Origin: Porticoccaceae bacterium LTM1
GTDB taxonomy: Bacteria > Pseudomonadota > Gammaproteobacteria > Pseudomonadales > Porticoccaceae
Assembly (NCBI GenBank): GCA_030252795.1
Contig: CP127080.1
Coordinates: forward strand, 1,562,501-1,626,500
Direction: 5' to 3'
Length of the DNA: 64,000 nt
Positions 26,736 through 34,977 of this stretch are shown here, one piece after another (within the stretch, counting starts at the first letter, position 1; every line of letters starts with the position of its first letter). A program made the position numbers and the translations under genes. The notes beneath the pieces were generated by a model, which saw nothing but the letters and a program-made list of their open reading frames with translations, did not search any database and was not told the origin of the DNA.

Positions 26736-28769
26736 TCACTCAATCGGCTCAATGGTATTTTCTAATAATTGCCCACCCATCCTCTGGCAGAGATCGTTTA
26801 CCAGCGGGTCTTTATTCATGGATTCTACGGCAGCCTGCTGCCGCGCTGCGCGTTTGCGCTCGTTGTAAAGGCGTGGTGTCTCACTGGATACCTCGCCTGT
26901 TTCAATTTCTACGGATACAGTGCGACCCAGTAACTCGCTCAGGGCACCCGCTAATTTCTGCTGTTGGCTCTCCTCATACAGAGAGCTCTGGCTGGCATCC
27001 AGACGAAATGAAAATTTGTCGCTGGCTTGCGATAACAACTCCAGGTTTGCAGCGGTATTCCCCAAGACGCCTGCAAGCTTCAATCGAAAGAAGATACCTA
27101 GCCAACTATCTTCAGAGACGTCCTCCGGTAGCTGATCAACAGCAGATAAGGGATCCTTTTCGGCCTGCGGGCTTTCAACCTGCTCTTGGAGTGACTGTTT
27201 TGACACAGGTTCCGACGTCGATGGCTCACTGTGGCTGTAATCGGAATAATCAGAATAACTCTCATAATCGGCGAGAGCGTTGTTTGACAGCTCGTTATCT
27301 GAGTCTATTGCCGCCAGTGCCTGTGCTGCACCAGAGGTGACCTTTGGTTCAGGTTTTGGCTCAACCGTTTGTTGGGGCGCTGGCTGCTGAACAACAGCTG
27401 GAGCAGGCACGGCCGGCTGAGTGGCAGTATTACTACTAGTCTGAGAGGCACTATCAGCTATAGGAGCTATTCTGGCTACTGACTTTTCATCCGCTAAAGG
27501 CTCTTTATCAGCTGAGGGCTCTTTATTGGCTAAGGGCTCTCTATCGGCTAAGGGCTCTCTACTCGCTGATGACTCTTTATCAAGCAATGTCGGTTCAACC
27601 CGAGCCGGTGGTGGCTCGGCGGGTAGAGGTTCAGGCTTTTTTGCGGCGGGTACCTCCGCCAATGCGGGAGCCTGCATGGAACTGGTTCCCGGCTTGAAAG
27701 CCAGTTGACGCAACAGAGCCATCTCAAAGCCACTGCGTGGGTCGGGAGCCATAGGCAGATCACGGCGGCAAAGTAGCGCAATCTGGTAACAGAGCTGAAC
27801 ATCTTCGCGACTGATGGATTGGGCCAGCGAAAGCACCTGCTGGTAATCACCATGACGGTTATCCAATGCATCCGGCACGGTTTGAGCAATAGCGACACGA
27901 TGCCAGAGCCCGAGCATATCGCCCATTACTGCATGGTAGTCCGGTGCGTGCTCAGCCATTTGGCCAACGATAGCCAATGCCTGTGAGCCATCACCGGCAG
28001 CAATAGCCTGACAGAGGCTCAACACCCAACCTCGATCAATGGTTCCGAGCATGGCATTGACTTCTGCCTCGGTCACCTTTCCGGCGCCATGCGCAATGGC
28101 CTGATCGGTAAGGCTGAGGGCATCACGCATACTGCCATCGGCAGACCGAGCCAAAGACCAGAGCCCGGACTCTTCAAACGGCACGCCCTCTTCTCCCAGT
28201 ACAAACTTCAGGTGCTCGGTAATACGCTCGGGGCTTAAATTCTTGAGATTAAACTGCAGGCAACGCGACAGAATAGTTACCGGCAACTTCTGTGGATCGG
28301 TTGTCGCCAACAGGAATTTAACGTGGGGAGGTGGTTCTTCCAGCGTCTTCAGCAGAGCGTTGAAGGAGTGAGTCGACAGCATGTGCACCTCGTCAATCAG
28401 GTACACCTTGTAGCGACCGCGAGTGGGCGCATATTGTACGTTCTCCAAAAGCTCGCGAGTATCTTCCACCTTGGTTCTTGAGGCCGCATCCACTTCGATC
28501 AGGTCGACAAATCGACCCTCGTTAATCTCTACACAGGAGCCGCAGGTTCCGCATGGCTTGGAGCTGATGCCTTGCTCACAGTTAAGGCATTTGGCCAGAA
28601 TGCGAGCGATGGTGGTTTTACCCACTCCGCGGGTTCCGGTAAACAGGTAGGCGTGGTGTAAACGCTGGTTATCCAACGCGTTTATCAGTGCTTGCAGCAC
28701 ATGCTCCTGCCCCGCCATTTCGTGAAATACGCGCGGACGCCATTTGCGGGCAAGAACCTGATAACTCAT
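26736..28769 (-). CDS. dnaX: DNA polymerase III subunits tau and gamma
   Basis: The gene encodes the clamp-loader ATPase. The full 677-residue product is tau. Domains I-III (about 1-375) have Walker A GTRGVGKTT, the zinc site with CLNCEQG and CGTCGSC, DEVHMLS, and the SRC motif LSRCLQF. A long Pro/Glu/Ser linker follows, then the C-terminal domain that contacts the replicase and helicase. A frameshift signal at 27600-27657 should produce a gamma form of about 379 residues. The linker contains five 18-bp tandem repeats (27491-27580) and a SDYSDYSHS stretch. Confidence 0.96.
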   Translation of the reverse strand: MSYQVLARKWRPRVFHEMAGQEHVLQALINALDNQRLHHAYLFTGTRGVGKTTIARILAKCLNCEQGISSKPCGTCGSCVEINEGRFVDLIEVDAASRTKVEDTRELLENVQYAPTRGRYKVYLIDEVHMLSTHSFNALLKTLEEPPPHVKFLLATTDPQKLPVTILSRCLQFNLKNLSPERITEHLKFVLGEEGVPFEESGLWSLARSADGSMRDALSLTDQAIAHGAGKVTEAEVNAMLGTIDRGWVLSLCQAIAAGDGSQALAIVGQMAEHAPDYHAVMGDMLGLWHRVAIAQTVPDALDNRHGDYQQVLSLAQSISREDVQLCYQIALLCRRDLPMAPDPRSGFEMALLRQLAFKPGTSSMQAPALAEVPAAKKPEPLPAEPPPARVEPTLLDKESSASREPLADREPLANKEPSADKEPLADEKSVARIAPIADSASQTSSNTATQPAVPAPAVVQQPAPQQTVEPKPEPKVTSGAAQALAAIDSDNELSNNALADYESYSDYSDYSHSEPSTSEPVSKQSLQEQVESPQAEKDPLSAVDQLPEDVSEDSWLGIFFRLKLAGVLGNTAANLELLSQASDKFSFRLDASQSSLYEESQQQKLAGALSELLGRTVSVEIETGEVSSETPRLYNERKRAARQQAAVESMNKDPLVNDLCQRMGGQLLENTIEPIE
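27491..27580 (-). repeat. Five 18-bp in-frame tandem repeats in the dnaX tau linker
   Basis: Units start at 27491, 27509, 27527, 27545 and 27563. Each resembles GGCTAAGGGCTCTNTAT on the plus strand and encodes hexapeptides like REPLAD, KEPLAN and KEPSAD. All lie downstream of the frameshift stop, so only tau carries them. Confidence 0.85.
27600..27657 (-). promoter_or_regulatory. Programmed -1 frameshift signal in dnaX
   Basis: Read on the minus strand: GGAGG (27657-27653), ten bases, the slippery heptamer A AAA AAG (27642-27636), then GCC TGA in the -1 frame (stop at 27633-27631). Next, 16 bases after the heptamer, comes a perfect stem CCGAGCC-ACCACC-GGCTCGG (27619-27600). This repeats the E. 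coli dnaX arrangement, where a Shine-Dalgarno-like element about 10 bases upstream and a downstream hairpin stimulate slipping. Gamma would end after Ala376-Lys-Lys-Ala. Confidence 0.85.
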
Positions 28770-28929
28770 CTGCTGCTCTACTTATTCTGCTTAAAAATGA
28801 AGAACTCATTATAAGAGTTCGCGAATTACTTGCCAGTGGAATTAATTTGCAAACTGAATAAAGTGCGCGCCAATGCAAATCATTGGGGCTTTTATGAATA
28901 AAGAGAGTTATTCTGGAGCTTTGAATGGA

Positions 28930-29040
<111 letters not shown>

Positions 29041-29056
29041 CCATCGAGAGCGCGGC

Positions 29057-29085
29057 ATTATCAAGGCTTTGGCGAAGCAAAGCAA
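29057..29085 (-). promoter_or_regulatory. Sigma-70 promoter of the 4.5S RNA gene
   Basis: On the minus strand TTGCTT (29085-29080), 17 bases, then GATAAT (29062-29057). A GC-rich discriminator (GCCGCGC) precedes the RNA start, typical of growth-rate-controlled stable RNA genes. Confidence 0.65.
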
Positions 29086-29197
29086 CCCCGCATACGAAAA
29101 CGAACACAAAACAACAACTTTATGGTTATAAGGAGAGTATTGGGTATACTTCGCAGTTTGAAATAACAATCCGAAAGGATCTTTTAAGGAGGAAACG

Positions 29198-31303
29198 GTG
29201 AAAAAACTATCCGTTGTTCTGGCCCTGGCCTGGACGTTTATTTTATCCCCCGCTGCTTTTGCGGACGAAAAACGGGATATGACACTCAATGATATCGCCA
29301 AGATATCTTACGTAACTTCGGTTTCCACTTCCCCCAATGGCAAGTGGATCGCTTACACCAAAAGTGTCCAGCGCACCCCATATAAAGACAAAGATGGCCG
29401 CGCCTGGAGCGAACTGCATATCAGCGACACAAAAGGCAATAGCAAGCCATTCATTACTGGCGAGATCAACATCAGCTCTGTCAGCTGGTCTGCCGACAGC
29501 AATACCATCTATTACCTGGCCAAGCGCAATGATGACAAACATCCGTCGCTGTACGGCATCCCGGTAGATGGCGGCGAGTCGACCAAAATCTATAGCCACG
29601 TGACACCGATCGGTGGTTACGACATCAGTAAGGATGGCAAGCAACTGGTCATCCTGGCGACCGATAAGGATCCAAAATTCAAAAAAGACCTGGCTGAAAA
29701 AGGCTTTAAAGCCAAAGTCTACGAAGAGGAGCTTAAGTTCAACAAAGCTCTGTTGGTCGATCTGACTGCCGAAAACAAAGTTGCTGTTCCCCTTGATACA
29801 AAAGGCCATGTTCAGCAAATTGCTTTCAACGATAATGGTAGTGGCTTTGTTGCCAAGGTTTCAAAAACACCACTGATTGACGATATCTACATGGCTTCAA
29901 AAGTGGTTGTTTTGGACAGCGCCGGACAAACGGTTTCTGAACTTAACGTTGACGGGAAAGTTGGTCACGGTTACTGGATGCCTAACGGCAAGTCTGTTGC
30001 CTATATCGGTGTGGACGATGTCCACAACCCGAAAGAAGGTATCGTCAAATTCCACAGCTCTGCCAAAAGCGAAGCTGTTGACCTGCAGCCCGGCCTGATG
30101 GGCCATACCATGGCAATGGACATCCTGCCCAAGGGCGATGTGCTGGCTGTGAACCACATTGGCACCGGCAGTGAAGTGGTTATTATCGACCCGAAAAAGC
30201 CAGGCAAGAGCAGCAAACTGAAGACAGGCGACAAAATCGTTCGCGCTGTATCGACCCCCGTTGAAGGTCGTGGTTTTGCATTCATTGCAGATGCTCCCAA
30301 CCACCCTCGTGAAGCATTCTGGTACGAGCGTGGTCGTATGACGCGACTGACTAACAGCAACCCATGGCTGGACGACGTCAAGCTGGCGCGACAGGAATCA
30401 ATCACCTGGAAGGCCGAAGATGGCACCGAAATCCAGGGCGTTCTGACTTATCCGCTCAACTTTGAAAAAGGTAAACGCTACCCACTGATCAACTTCATTC
30501 ATGGTGGCCCGGAAGCGCACATGTCAAATGGCTGGAACATGCGTTACTCAGAACCTGTTCATGTCGCTGCAGCTAAGGGCTATTTCACCCTGGCTCCAAA
30601 CTACCGTGGCAGTACCGGCCGTGGCGTAGCCTTCTCCAAGGCTGACCAGCATGCATATGCAGATCCCGAGTTCCGTGACATCGTTGCCGGTAAGGATTAC
30701 CTGGTTGAAAAAGGCATGGTAGACCCGAAAAAAGTCGGTATCACCGGTGGCTCTTACGGTGGCTTTGCTACTGCCTGGAGTGCTACTGCACTGAGTGAGC
30801 ACTACCAAGCTGCAGTAATGTTTGTTGGTATCTCAAACCAGCTTTCCAAATTCGGTACTACCGACATTCCCAACGAAATGCACCTGGTGCACGCTCGTGC
30901 CTGGCCATGGGAAGACTACAACTGGATGCTGGAGCGTAGCCCGATTTTCCACGCTCAAAAACATCGTACCCCGCTGCTGATTATGCACGGTGAAGAAGAT
31001 ACCCGCGTTCACACAAGCCAGTCTTTGGAAATGTACCGCTACTTGAAAACCTTGGACAATGCTCCGGTTCGACTGGTGCTGTACCCTGGCGAAGGTCACG
31101 GCAACCGTAAAGTTGGTGCCCAGATGGATTATTCCATGCGCCTGATGCGCTGGATGGACCACTTCCTGGTGAACGGTGAAACTGAAGCTCCGGAACATGA
31201 TCTCGAGCACCAGAACAAGCTGAAAAAGCCGAAGGAAGAACAGCAGGACTCTAACGGTAACCACGAAGCTCATGGTGGTGATTGCTGCTCAGCTCAACTC
31301 TAA
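29198..31303 (+). CDS. Secreted S9 family prolyl oligopeptidase/dipeptidyl peptidase
   Basis: The 701-residue protein has a signal peptide (LALAWTFILSPAAFA) and an N-terminal beta-propeller with WSADSNTIYYLAK-like blades. The C-terminal alpha/beta hydrolase has triad Ser519 (GGSYGGF), Asp601 (GEEDTRV) and His634 (GEGHGNR). It should release dipeptides or short peptides outside the cytoplasm. The start is GTG at 29198, with AGGAGG upstream. The C-terminus ends in a His/Cys-rich tail (GNHEAHGGDCCSAQL), which might bind metal. The oligopeptide transporter genes follow directly. Confidence 0.92.
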   Translation: MKKLSVVLALAWTFILSPAAFADEKRDMTLNDIAKISYVTSVSTSPNGKWIAYTKSVQRTPYKDKDGRAWSELHISDTKGNSKPFITGEINISSVSWSADSNTIYYLAKRNDDKHPSLYGIPVDGGESTKIYSHVTPIGGYDISKDGKQLVILATDKDPKFKKDLAEKGFKAKVYEEELKFNKALLVDLTAENKVAVPLDTKGHVQQIAFNDNGSGFVAKVSKTPLIDDIYMASKVVVLDSAGQTVSELNVDGKVGHGYWMPNGKSVAYIGVDDVHNPKEGIVKFHSSAKSEAVDLQPGLMGHTMAMDILPKGDVLAVNHIGTGSEVVIIDPKKPGKSSKLKTGDKIVRAVSTPVEGRGFAFIADAPNHPREAFWYERGRMTRLTNSNPWLDDVKLARQESITWKAEDGTEIQGVLTYPLNFEKGKRYPLINFIHGGPEAHMSNGWNMRYSEPVHVAAAKGYFTLAPNYRGSTGRGVAFSKADQHAYADPEFRDIVAGKDYLVEKGMVDPKKVGITGGSYGGFATAWSATALSEHYQAAVMFVGISNQLSKFGTTDIPNEMHLVHARAWPWEDYNWMLERSPIFHAQKHRTPLLIMHGEEDTRVHTSQSLEMYRYLKTLDNAPVRLVLYPGEGHGNRKVGAQMDYSMRLMRWMDHFLVNGETEAPEHDLEHQNKLKKPKEEQQDSNGNHEAHGGDCCSAQL

Positions 31304-31322
31304 GTAGCTTCAAACCTTTATC

Positions 31323-31354
31323 AAACGGCGACTTTTTAAGTCGCCGTTTTTTTT
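31323..31354 (+). terminator. Intrinsic terminator of the S9 peptidase gene
   Basis: AAACGGCGACTT-TTT-AAGTCGCCGTTT forms a 12-bp stem followed by an eight-T run. Confidence 0.9.
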
Positions 31355-31443
31355 ATCCCTGGTAAAAACAATAAATTAACCACACCCCCGCTGTAGAGAT
31401 AGCTGGCCATTGATGGCACAGTGATGGAACTACTGGACTATCA

Positions 31444-31462
31444 ATTAGTCAGTAAGACTAAT
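31444..31462. promoter_or_regulatory. Palindrome upstream of the oligopeptide transporter operon
   Basis: ATTAGTC-AGTAA-GACTAAT is a perfect 7-bp inverted repeat in an AT-rich gap, 28 bases before the GTG of the substrate-binding gene. It is a candidate operator. Confidence 0.45.
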
Positions 31463-31490
31463 AATTAATAAATTAAGTACTGGAGGGGTA

Positions 31491-33149
31491 GTGGCATCGT
31501 TTTTTAAAGTGCATCATCGGGTGCACATTTTTGCTTTGCTGATTCTTACAGTCAGTACGCTCACTCTTGGCGGCTGTGGTAGTCACGAATCAAATGTCGA
31601 ACGCGGGAACAGCGAAAAAATTTTGTACTGGGGCAATGGCACCGAACCGCAGGAGCTTGACCCCCATATCACCACCGGCGTGCCTGAAGCAAATATTCAA
31701 TTCGCACTGTTTGAGGGACTGGTCACCCAGGCTCCAAAGACTCTCGATCCACTACCTGGCATGGCTGAATCCTGGTCAGTCAGCGATGACGGCAAGGTAT
31801 ATACTTTCAAAATTCGCAAGAATGCCCGGTGGTCTAATGGTGATCCGCTAACAGCTGATGATTTTGCCTGGTCACTTTGGCGTGCCATGCACCCCAAGCT
31901 CGGCAACCAATATTCTTACATGTACTACCCCATCAAAAATGCACAGGAGTTTAGCGAAGGCACAATCAAAGACTTTTCTGAAGTAGGCGTATCAGCTACT
32001 GATGGCAACACCTTAGTGATTGAACTGGACAATGCCACCCCTTATTTTCTCGGCCTCCTGGCTCACCATAGTTACTACCCTGTGCATAGATCCACCATTG
32101 AAGCATTTGGTGAACCCTGGGAACGCGGAACGCAATGGACTCGCCCAGGCAACATGGTTACCAACGGTCCATTTCGGTTAGCGGACTGGAAGCTGTTTAA
32201 GCATATTAGCGTCAGGAAAAACCCATATTACTACGATACCGATAAAGTCGCCCTCAATGGCATTCAATTCATTCCCACAGAAAACATCACTACCGAAGAG
32301 AGAATGTTCCGAGCTGGCCAACTGCATGTCACCAACGAATTGCCTCAAGATAAAATTCAGTACTACAGGGATAACTATCCAGATCAGTTAATGAACAAAC
32401 CTTATCTGGGTACTTATTTTTATCGTATTAACACCAGGGGCACTACCAATAAGGCACTTTCTGATCAGCGTGTCCGCCATGCCATATCAATGGCTATCAA
32501 TCGCGATCAAATTACCAAGAAGATCACCAAGGGTGGCGAAACCTCCTCTTACACATTAACTCCCCCGGGAACAGCTGGCTACACAACTACCAGCCCCCTT
32601 GAGTACAACCCTGAACGTGCTCGAGAACTACTTACCGAAGCAGGATACCCTGACGGTAATGGGCTACCCGAAATTGAGCTTCTGTATAACTCCTCTGAAA
32701 GCCATCGAAAAATCGCTGTCGGGGTTCAGCAGATGTTGAAAAAAGAACTGAACATCGATGTCAGGCTTCGCAATGAAGACTGGAAGGTTTATCTGGCATC
32801 GGAAAATGCCGGCAAATATCAAATGTCTCGCGCCTCCTGGATTGGTGACTATCTTGATCCCAATACTTTCCTCGATTTATGGATTACTGGTGGAGGGAAT
32901 AATCGTACTGGCTGGTCCAACAAGGAGTTTGACAGTTTGATTCTTGACCAAGCCCCTGCTGCCCAAACCCAAGAGGAACGTTTTGCACTAATGAAAAAAG
33001 CGGAAGCTATTTTATTGAATGAACTGCCAGTAATTCCCATCTACACCTACTCCACCAAATACCTGGTACATCCAAGCGTCAAAGGCCTTGATGCAAACCT
33101 TTTGGATAACCCGCTTTTTAAATATATGTCTCTCGAGGATACCGAGTAA
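31491..33149 (+). CDS. oppA: Oligopeptide ABC transporter, substrate-binding lipoprotein
   Basis: The 552-residue protein is a family 5 extracellular solute-binding protein. A lipoprotein signal ends LTLGGC with lipidated Cys29. The start is GTG at 31491 with GGAGG upstream. SBP_bac_5 features include GTEPQELDPHITTG, LPGMAESWSVSDDGKVYTFK and DQRVRHAISMAINRDQI. It binds peptides in the periplasm for the permease encoded next. It is the first gene of oppA-B-C-DF. The upstream secreted peptidase suggests peptides as substrate, although some members carry other ligands. Confidence 0.92.
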   Translation: MASFFKVHHRVHIFALLILTVSTLTLGGCGSHESNVERGNSEKILYWGNGTEPQELDPHITTGVPEANIQFALFEGLVTQAPKTLDPLPGMAESWSVSDDGKVYTFKIRKNARWSNGDPLTADDFAWSLWRAMHPKLGNQYSYMYYPIKNAQEFSEGTIKDFSEVGVSATDGNTLVIELDNATPYFLGLLAHHSYYPVHRSTIEAFGEPWERGTQWTRPGNMVTNGPFRLADWKLFKHISVRKNPYYYDTDKVALNGIQFIPTENITTEERMFRAGQLHVTNELPQDKIQYYRDNYPDQLMNKPYLGTYFYRINTRGTTNKALSDQRVRHAISMAINRDQITKKITKGGETSSYTLTPPGTAGYTTTSPLEYNPERARELLTEAGYPDGNGLPEIELLYNSSESHRKIAVGVQQMLKKELNIDVRLRNEDWKVYLASENAGKYQMSRASWIGDYLDPNTFLDLWITGGGNNRTGWSNKEFDSLILDQAPAAQTQEERFALMKKAEAILLNELPVIPIYTYSTKYLVHPSVKGLDANLLDNPLFKYMSLEDTE

Positions 33150-33150
33150 A

Positions 33151-34086
33151 ATGCTGCGCTTTACGTTAACCCGATTATTGCAGGCAATACCGGTATTGCT
33201 TGCCGTTGTAACTATCACTTTTTTCCTGGTTCGGGCCGCCCCCGGGGATCCACTCTCATCTGACAAATCCATGCCACCCTCTGTATTGCGTGCCCTGGAG
33301 GCGCAATACAATCTTGATCAACCAATGTGGCAGCAGTTTACGGGTTATGTCGGCAATCTTCTTCAGGGAGACTTTGGACCATCGTTCAAATATCCCGGAC
33401 GTAGTGTTAACGAACTTATCGCTGCCGGGTTGCCAACTACAGCAGAGCTGGGTTTATACGCTATGCTGGTAGCCATTTTAATCGGCATTTCTGCCGGTGT
33501 TTTTGCGGCCTTACGGCCAAATACCGCGCAGGACTATATCCCCATGTCAGCTGCCATGCTGGGAATTTGCATGCCCTCTTTTCTGCTTGGGCCGTTACTG
33601 GTTCTGGTGTTTGGATTATGGCTTGATTGGCTGCCCATCTCCGGCTGGGGTGATACCCCCGGCGATAAAATACTGCCGGCTATCACACTGGGTGCTGCCT
33701 ATGCAGCCTACGTTGCCCGACTGTCGAGAGGCGGGATGCTGGAAGTAATGTCACAGGACTACATTCGCACAGCTCGCGCCAAAGGTTTGCCGCAATGGGT
33801 AATTGTGATTAAGCACGGTTTGCGTGGTGGACTGATTCCAGTGGTTGCTTTTTTAGGGCCTGCTTTTGCCGGGCTGCTCTCTGGATCCTTTGTGGTAGAA
33901 ACCATTTTCCAGATACCAGGTATGGGCAGACTATATGTCCAGGGCGCTTTTAACCGCGACTACACCCTGATTATGGGAACCACTGTACTGTTCGCCACCC
34001 TGATCATTCTGTTCAATCTGTTATCCGACCTTCTCTCTGTTTGGCTCAACCCCAAACTGCGCCAGCAATACCAGGGGAGTAAGTAA
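33151..34086 (+). CDS. oppB: Oligopeptide ABC transporter permease (OppB type)
   Basis: The 311-residue inner-membrane permease has six predicted membrane segments, the DppB/OppB N-terminus (MLRFTLTRLLQAIPVLLAVV), and the EAA-like cytoplasmic loop ARAKGLPQWVIVIKHGLR that docks to the ATPase. The ATG at 33151 follows the oppA stop by one base. A longer frame upstream lies inside oppA. The stop overlaps the oppC start (TAATG). Confidence 0.93.
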   Translation: MLRFTLTRLLQAIPVLLAVVTITFFLVRAAPGDPLSSDKSMPPSVLRALEAQYNLDQPMWQQFTGYVGNLLQGDFGPSFKYPGRSVNELIAAGLPTTAELGLYAMLVAILIGISAGVFAALRPNTAQDYIPMSAAMLGICMPSFLLGPLLVLVFGLWLDWLPISGWGDTPGDKILPAITLGAAYAAYVARLSRGGMLEVMSQDYIRTARAKGLPQWVIVIKHGLRGGLIPVVAFLGPAFAGLLSGSFVVETIFQIPGMGRLYVQGAFNRDYTLIMGTTVLFATLIILFNLLSDLLSVWLNPKLRQQYQGSK

Positions 34087-34973
34087 TGAGCCAAGCCATG
34101 ACCGATGTTTTATCCAACGCAGAAAAAGGCACCAGCTTGTGGAAGGATGCCTGGCACAGGCTGCAAAAAAATCGCCTGGCCCTGTTTGGCTTGGGTGTGA
34201 TTCTGTTTTTGATTGTTGTTTCGCTGCTAACCCCATGGATAGCACCCTATGGCTATGATGCCCAGCAACTGGAGTTGGGCGCCACACCACCTTCAGCAGA
34301 ACATTGGCTCGGCACCGATAACTTTGGCCGAGACCTGCTTACACGAATAATGTATGGCGGCCGCATGTCGCTGGCGGTTGGCTTTGTCGCAACAGGTGTA
34401 GCACTGTTAATTGGTGTACTGTACGGCGCCATTGCCGGCTATGTCGGTGGACGTGTTGATGCCGCAATGATGCGTGTGGTGGATATTCTCTACGCCCTGC
34501 CCTTTATGATTTTTATCATTCTGTTGATGGTGGTATTCGGGCGCAATATTTTGCTGCTGTTTCTGGCCATTGGTGCGGTTGAGTGGCTGACCATGGCGCG
34601 GATTGTGCGCGGTCAAGTGCAAACCCTTAGGCACATGGAGTTCGTGGAGGCCGCCAGCTCAATAGGACTCTCCCAGTGGACGATAATTCGTCGCCATATT
34701 ATTCCCAACACTCTTGGCCCGGTTATTGTTTACACCACCCTGACAATTCCTAACGTGATGTTACTTGAGGCATTTCTCAGTTTCCTTGGCCTCGGTGTGC
34801 AACCACCGGAAAGCTCTTGGGGTTTGTTGATCTCCTACGGTGTTGAAACAATGGAAGAGTATCCCTGGCTGCTGATTTTCCCGGGGTTGGCACTCTCAAT
34901 CACCTTGTTTGCACTTAATTTCCTTGGGGATGGTCTGCGTGACGCCCTGGACCCAAAATCCAGTAAAGATTAA
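34086..34973 (+). CDS. oppC: Oligopeptide ABC transporter permease (OppC type)
   Basis: The 295-residue partner permease carries the OppC N-terminal motif WKDAWHRLQKNRLALFGLG. The GTDNFGRDLLTRIMYGGRMS signature and the EAA loop EAASSIGLSQWTIIRRHIIP are both present. Five to six membrane segments are predicted. The start overlaps the oppB stop by one base. Confidence 0.93.
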   Translation: MSQAMTDVLSNAEKGTSLWKDAWHRLQKNRLALFGLGVILFLIVVSLLTPWIAPYGYDAQQLELGATPPSAEHWLGTDNFGRDLLTRIMYGGRMSLAVGFVATGVALLIGVLYGAIAGYVGGRVDAAMMRVVDILYALPFMIFIILLMVVFGRNILLLFLAIGAVEWLTMARIVRGQVQTLRHMEFVEAASSIGLSQWTIIRRHIIPNTLGPVIVYTTLTIPNVMLLEAFLSFLGLGVQPPESSWGLLISYGVETMEEYPWLLIFPGLALSITLFALNFLGDGLRDALDPKSSKD

Positions 34974-34977
34974 TGCT

